This document shows, piece by piece, positions 1-7,200 of a DNA stretch of 64,000 bases (the stretch's first letter is position 1; every line of letters starts with the position of its first letter). The notes beneath the pieces were generated by a model. It had not been told where the DNA came from, searched no databases, and saw nothing but the letters and a program-made list of their open reading frames with translations. The translations under genes and the position numbers were made by a program. This DNA comes from Notospermus geniculatus (taxonomy: Eukaryota; Nemertea; Pilidiophora; Heteronemertea; Lineidae): contig NMRB01000292.1 of the NCBI GenBank assembly GCA_002633025.1, positions 127,720-191,719 of the forward strand, given 5' to 3'.

Positions 1-209
1 ATTTGCTATATTTTGTCCGCCGCCCGATAAAAAAGGTCAAACAATTGACATTTAAGGCATACGATGCCAAAATTACCTGTGAACAGCAAATAAATACATC
101 TATATCTTAACTCACAATGCCATATTTTTCTTAGGAAACACTGTCTAGAATGTCATCGGCAATGAAAGCGTTGCTAAGGTAGCGACCGGATCGTGATGGA
201 TATATTTAC

Positions 210-250
210 ATAGGAAATCCCGGCGGAGGATTCATTGGGCTGGGAACCTC
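210..250 (-). CDS. NOS1AP: Possible NOS1AP proline-rich micro-exon
   Basis: On the minus strand a strong pyrimidine tract ending CTATCAG is followed by 41 nt encoding EVPSPMNPPPGFP in the phase required after the 1148-1284 exon, then GTAAAT, a usable donor. NPPPGFP loosely resembles the SKPPGLG stretch of the vertebrate linker. At 41 nt the open frame carries little weight, so this is a candidate only. It could equally be a chance acceptor-like tract in the intron. Confidence 0.35.
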
Positions 251-1147
251 CTGATAGGAGAGGGATTAGTGAAGAGGGCATTCATCATATGTAATTTGTT
301 GCCTGGTCGTTGTGAAAGGCCATGGTCCTGATTTTTTTCTAGTCCAAGTTGATACACTGTCAACAGAGACTTGCATGGTTAGACTTTAAATTGAGTCAAA
401 TAGCAAGCGAGATTTTCAGGCAATTGACTTTTGCAATATCGTTACTGCCATTGACCTATTCCAGTATTTCTTTTTAAATGAAGTCTCAAGGAATTTGACA
501 TTTGACCCATGCAGTCTCTCCTCAGCCGTCTCGAATAACTCAAAGAGCAGATGAAGCACTGCAGCAGCAATGGCAGTGAACACCAAGGGAGAGCTTTCCA
601 ACAACCTATGTGAGGAGGTCGCTGGTAGGTTCAAGAATTTGGTGGTTTTTTTAGTTCTAATGACAGCCCTACGGCTCTCATGGCTGTGGAACGGCTAACA
701 ATGAGAAAGAAAGGGTTGCCATCCCTCTGGGAAGCTTTGAATGATGACACATAATTACACCATCCATCTACAGTAAGCCACGAGCCTGACCTGCTCCGAG
801 ACGAAGCCAGAAAGCCACCAGAATTCACCAATGAGACACGCGGCGAAGGCGCAAGAGAGTCCTGTGGTGCCTCTACCTTCAGAACCCACCCCTCGAGAAA
901 ATCCTGGATCCGCCCCTGCAGACGGACTGGTCCATAGCTCAGGTCCATGTGCCTTTTTTGAACCTTTTCGCTAAGGTATCAGATAGGTCAACTCCAAACC
1001 AATGGAACTCTGACCCGGCAGATTGATATCCCTTCATTCTGTACAAGAAGATGCTCTCCCACAACACAAAACAATCTAAAGATGAACCAAACCCAAAATA
1101 TGAAGCAACTGGCACCATCCTAGACCCCAACCCTACCCACAACGTAC
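251..1147. other. Intronic stretch downstream of linker exon
   Basis: Apart from a CAG-ended transposon terminus at about 896-918, I see no recognisable exon, RNA or repeat. A minus-strand open frame at 416-634 has no family resemblance and no convincing splice sites. Confidence 0.5.
896..918 (-). mobile_element. Terminus of CAGGGGCGGATCC-type element
   Basis: Read on the minus strand this begins CAGGGGCGGATCCAGGATTT, the same terminus as the elements at 3450-3614 and 33931-34009. The other end is not clear, so only the terminal part is called. Confidence 0.6.
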
Positions 1148-1284
1148 CGGTGGTGACTTTATGCCGTGTGTTGATTGAGTCAGCAGGGCCTGTGCTTGTT
1201 TGAATGCCTCCTCGGCTGGGTTGGTTGAACCGTCATCACCCCCTGCTGGTTCAGATTCGTAGTTACTATCCGGTGAAATCTTAC
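1148..1284 (-). CDS. NOS1AP: NOS1AP exon: acidic/Gln linker after PTB
   Basis: A 137-nt minus-strand exon with acceptor TTTCATTTTCCAG and donor GTACGT. Two bases finish the split Ser codon, then 45 codons begin [20 protein letters not shown], continue through [16 protein letters not shown] and end STHGIKSPP in phase 0. I do not recognise this stretch by homology. It sits where vertebrate NOS1AP has a low-complexity acidic linker, and its [13 protein letters not shown] part could be helical. The phase fit with the upstream exon and two good splice sites are the main support. Confidence 0.85.
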
Positions 1285-4200
1285 CTGGAAAATGAAATTT
1301 TTGAGTCAAATCTTGCAGAAACCAAGGAGTAATTTTAGAAGTCTGGCAACATTTTACAAGGAAACATTTCTGGATCATCTTGTAGTGACCCGTATCCCGG
1401 TGGAGAAAGTGTCCTCCTGGGAGCAGGTCCTCGTAGGAGAGGTTCCCCAGACGGAGGCGCCCCAGAGGAGAGTATTGATGTCCTCATTCATCTTTGTCAC
1501 TTCTGCTATCACACTTGGAACATGGCCTAAGTCATCTTGACATATCAAGGTGTACGGTTACTTCACCCTTCGAACTTCGCTCCAGGAACGAGAGTAGGAG
1601 TGACAGGAACACTTTTAAGGGCGAGATGGGCCTGAGTTGAGATACGAGGCCCACAGTGGGTTGCACACGAAAGGCAGCATTCAAACCAAATCATCATCAA
1701 TCACTCTAACGTACTGGTTCTCCTTTCTTGCTCCTCCTTGCTATTTTCTTCCACTGCAGCCTCTGGTTCAGGTTTTGGTCCAAAATGCATACTCAGTTTA
1801 TGACACACCTCAAACGCTTGGCCGATAGTCCGCACGATTCGCATGGCAGTGCTCTGAGAAGAAGAAAACATAATCAATGATTTTAGTGCTGAATGAGCAG
1901 CTCATCTGAGTTCTACCGTTGTTGACATCGGACTATAAACCCAAACTTTTAACTTTATATGAAAACGCCGGTTAACAAAGGCTTCAAATGGATTCTCGAC
2001 CATGAAGCCATTGTAAACCGGCGTTTTCGTATACCATAAACTTCCATGTAAAGGAAGCCTTACTGCGGCATCTTTCCGCACACACGACAAATTTATCACC
2101 ATAATAACACGCTCCGATGTACACTCATGAAATCTCTGAACGATCGGTCATAAAAAACACGCAAATCGTAAATTCACCTTTTTGGTTTTTCTCCAACGAA
2201 ATAATGAACCAAAATCGGAGATAAAAAGACTTTAGATCAAATTATCCAAATTGAAAATTTTCAAAGCTCGGCGAGATCAGATACAAGATAGAGTGATTCC
2301 GTCAGCCTTATCTTACTTCTCTGATTGAAAACGACTCAAATTTGAAATTGCACAATTCTGTTGCGACCGTGATTAGGAATCAGGACTCAGTCAACTGGAT
2401 TAAACTGAAATGAAGTCTTGTTTTCTGGCCCCAGGAGAAGCAACAGGCAGTCGTGGGAACACGAGTCACACATCAATTATTTTCAAACTTTTGACGAGCG
2501 AGGCTCTGGAGAAATCTCGCGCTGAGTCAACATCTTTATCGGATGTGGGACGAGTAAGAATGAGGATCGGACCACAGCCTCAGAGGTGACAGGAGTTGAT
2601 GAATGCACTACACCAATCTGATAATAGCACACTTCCAAGAGGAATGGACCTGACTGGACATTGACCCCACAACCACTGTGAAAATCTAATTCACGAAAAT
2701 ACAGAAATTTATAGTTTTGAAATTGTGAATTTCGTGGGCCATGAAATTATTCTTTGTGTCATTTTTGACTGTTGCGACTAGGCCTAATTCCCTTTACCGG
2801 TAATACGACCATGGTAACCTTCATCCAAATAACCTATCTCTATGAATACATCAGTAAACATGGCCCAGGAGAGGTCCAAGACTCATCCCACCATCACAAT
2901 CCCAACATGAATATTTCACATCAAAATTAAGTACCAGAATGCCCCGTTAATCTGCCCTATATTACCCATAATACCTTAGTCCATCGTTTATTCACAGTAG
3001 ACAATAATCCAGTCATTTGTGCGCCACCGTCTTTGTTTTATGGCGCATTTATGAGAACAGATCGCCGATAAACCACGGAACATGCAGCGAATGCTGTGGA
3101 AATCCCCACAAATGACCGGAAGATATTGATTTATATCATACACCGTTTCATCGTAACTTTGCCGTGAAATTATACATGTTGGTGTAGAGATACCTGTACA
3201 AATGACCACTCATCTGATCAGCTCTGTTTCAGACTCAAATGCAGGCGGATTACTTCAGGATATTATGTCGTGCCCGGTCTGAAGTGGTCACGATTGTCAG
3301 CCTCCACGAAAGAAGAGTCCAGGATGCAATCGCCTCCATTGTGATGGCGATTAATGACACGTGCAGCATACAGACGAGGCGGAATGGTCTGATAGTGTCA
3401 TTGCTACCACTTAATGTGCCTGCGTTTCTTGCAGTCTGAATATCTTATGCAGGGGCGGATCCAGGATTTGGAAAAAGAGCTGGTGCCCTGTGCTACTAAA
3501 CATTGAAATCTGCGGTGAATTTCAAAGATTTGCTCCAAATATCAGAATTTCACAGTCAATTTTACAGATTTGTTGGTCAAAACAGGGGTGCGCCCTCCTT
3601 GGATCCATGCACTGGCACTTGCCACATATGAGGTGTATTCTACGCTCGTGCCGGTCACCCATCGACGTAGTGATCACACTCTACGTTGCATAAATTCTAG
3701 CTCAGAGGCCAACGTTAAATGCACGAGGTTGTGCGTGACTCCCGACAAAGTGGGTACCTCCTCACATCACAGGTCTTCTCCAGGGGCACTGGTTTCCCCC
3801 CACATCACACTGTATGGAAGTCAACATCACGGCAACATTGTCCTTTTCCTAACTCACCTTTTTATACGCCTTGAAGACGTTACATTTGAACACATTAGTG
3901 GTTCCATCTCGAGCGATGTAACTGAAGATTTTCAGATCTTGGGAGTCATGAGACACGTAGAAAATTCTGAAAAGATACAGGAGACGGTGAAAGTGGCATG
4001 TCAGGAGGTTCTAGAGATGGTGAATTTATGATGGAAACCACTAACGCCAGCAAACTTTGACCAGGGATGAATGAACCGATGGAGACACACCCTGAGATGT
4101 TAGTGAAAGAGTCATCAGCAACCATTTCCATCCTCCAACAGCAAAGTTTTTACCTCGCTCCCCTTTTTACACTCAAGCTCACTGTGTGAACAGATGAAGA

Positions 4201-7200
4201 GGAGCGAGGTAAGAACCCTGCTGTGGGAGGATGCACATTCCAGACAAACATTGAAGTTTATAGAATTGATATTGATAATATTCAAGATGCCATCTGAAAC
4301 TAATCAAATAAGACAAAACGACTGTTTAATAAACATCTTTTTTTCTCTTGGTTTATTGAATCAACCTTGTTATGTTCTATATGAGTCATTGGTCGATATT
4401 AGGTCACTAGGGACGACGGCAGACGGATTTCATACCGAAAACAATTATGGGATATTTTCTTATACCTTCCCAGCGGAGTTCTCTTATGATGAAGTCATGT
4501 TTTCGATATATTAGAACATAACGTACATGTATGTCTTCCTATGGACATCCAGGGCACACCCTGGTGTTTGTGGGAAGCTAGCTATGCGACTGACGAAAAC
4601 CGATGGAAGCTTGGCATGCCCGCCAACAGGGCCGTATTTAGCATGGGGGGGGGGCAGTTGCCGTTAGCGCACGGGGGGGGGGCATTTGCCCCCAGAGCCA
4701 ACCAAAAAACGTGATTTTCATGCAGATTTTTTGCAAAAACAATGGCAAGAAAAGGTCTGCCTCCCCCAGAGAGGCTTTTGCCCNCACAGCCCTGTCACAC
4801 AGGAGTTCGACGCTTTTATCACTTAACATACTAAGGTTGCTTTTCCTTTGTCAATGTCTTCTTAAAGTTCAGAAAAAACAAGGCAAATTGCTAATTTTCC
4901 GCTGACGAAGACCATCTCAATCAGACGGAAAATTCCCAAATACTCGACACGAGTTTCTCCCAAATTCAATCTCAACAGGCAAAGAAGAAACTGATTAACT
5001 TGTTGAAGGCAGCGAGAATTTTAATGATCGATTCTTTTTATATTGCTGGAGGGATTTGAAGAATCTCTTAATCAATGGGGATTAAACGTTTTCCAATTTT
5101 GAAAACATTTCAATCGCTGATTAAATACACAACAATTTTGTGTTCACATCACTAACTTGGCACTGAAATACTTCAGCATGATTGACAACTCTGACCTTGA
5201 CCTCAGCTTCTCAAGCCTCTGACCTTGACCTCAGCTTGTCAAATCTCTCTGACCTTGACCTCAGCTTCTCAAGTCTCTCTGACCTTGACCTCATCTTCTC
5301 AAGTGTCTCTGACCTTGACCTCAGCTTCTCAAGACTATCTGACCTTGACCTCAGCTAGTAAAGTCTCTCTGACCTTGACCTAAGCTTGTTAAGTCTCTCT
5401 GACCATGACCTTAGCTTGTCAGGTCTCTCTGACCTTGACCTCCGCTTGTCAAATCTCTCAGACATTGACCTCAGCTTCTTAGGTCTCTCTGACCATGACC
5501 TTAACTTCTCAGGTCTCTCTGACCTTGACCCCAGCATCTCAAGTCTCTGACCTTGACCTTAATTCACTGGAATCATCCAGCCAATGATTCTAATCCCACC
5601 ATACAAATGACTTCAAACATCACATGCAAAGTCTTTTTCCTCGGCTAAACATCACGGCCTCGCTCTGAAGCCAATCCAAGTCTTCCATATTCAACAAATA
5701 AAACTATTTATTTGTCGAATTAGTAACTGAATACCCCCCAACAAGACGGTAAATTCAGACAATTAAATGTACGCGGTCTATGTAAATATGTTGATATGTC
5801 AGAACACACTTAGGGATGCTAGCTAAGTGGGAACTGTAATACCAGCCAGCGGCCAATTCACATGGGGTATTAACACCATTTTCATGAACACGTCAACTTA
5901 TTTGCGTCGAACAACATTGGTTGAAAGTTGTGTCAAAAGTTAACGACGGGCGCAGACAGGGAATTCATTTAGGTCTACAACAATGACATTGGTCACATTA
6001 GATTCATTATCGACAAATTATCTGACGCACGGCAAGTTTCCATGAGATAATGTCATAAGCAGACTGCTAGAGCTTTGTCGAAGTGGTGTTGATTTGACCA
6101 CAGCGATCTGCCAAGAATAGACTTCCGCCGAAATCGCAACCATAACCTCGGTCTGAAACTGAATGACGTGACACAGAGAACCCCACGACAGTGACATGGA
6201 AGACGTCGCATCAGAGATGACCATTGCTCAATCATGGATTGCGTCACGTCAGATGGTTTCAGATCGAGGTCGTGGTTGCGATTTCGGTGGAACTGCGCAG
6301 ATCTGCGAATTCGAGAATTATCCATGGGGACCAGTTTTGAAATTCCAATGTCCAATGCGAACTGACGTTGTCGATTTTTCCTCTCTCTTGATCTGCTTAC
6401 CTATAAATAGGATGGTTCATTACCATCAGTCGATTTTCATCCCACGGCCATTGGTTTTTCTGAAATGAGAAAACGTAATGCTATCGAACATGCCAAACAT
6501 GGTTTGAGTGAAGTTACTGCGGTTTGCCTGTCACACAGTCCAAAGGGCCACTGGATGAAACCCTTCCCCTCTCATCAATGAGTCAACACCACAGTCAGCA
6601 CTGGCAGATTGGAAAGTTGCCAGGGACCTTATTCACAAAGTTGTCGTAACTTTACGGAGTGCGTAAACTATCGTCCATTTGCGGGGAACTTATTGTCACT
6701 ATCACCATGACAAATGATTCGCGTACTCTTAAGCGGCCCATACACGTGCAATATTATTGCACAATATGAGGTTCAAATGGGCAATATTATTGCCAATCTT
6801 CCGCCCTTCATGCCACAATCAGATGCTCCTACTTTGGGCCCCATATTGTGCAATAATATTGATCGTGTATGGGACGCTTTAGATTACAGGGGAGTTTTTG
6901 GGAATAGGGTTCTATAATACTGCTAGGCCTAACACTTCAAGTAGGCCGACTGTGGCCCCAAGTGGGCCAACAGGCACGAAACGACCCATACAAACTAACA
7001 CGATGAATTTCACCCAACGTACCAAATAATGACGAGCATCGCAGTTGATTGACACAACACAAGCGACCCACGAAAACAAAACAAACAAAGATCCATCATT
7101 GGCATTTAGAATCCCAAAGTATGTTTTTCACAGCAAGTCTACCATTCAAACGACCATCGATTTTTGTGTTTAATAATCGTCGCTTGTATGATGCGCCAGA

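Larger units (their letters stand above)
2035..3449. other. Intron sequence with old repeat fragments
   Basis: Holds the SINE-D-type head and the dispersed fragment at 2713-2790 (listed separately). I see nothing else recognisable in the remainder. Confidence 0.5.
4234..6094. other. Intron sequence around the 30-bp array
   Basis: Outside the minisatellite and the possible element at 4627-4794, I see no exon or recognisable repeat. Confidence 0.5.

Noticed and set aside
3570-4031. 153-codon plus-strand open frame
   Set aside because: It is the antisense of the highly conserved NOS1AP exon at 3858-3966 and runs through a CAG-ended repeat.
5355-5537. Arg/Ser-rich repeat protein ([10 protein letters not shown]) on the minus strand
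   Set aside because: An artefact of a 30-bp tandem array whose period is a multiple of 3.
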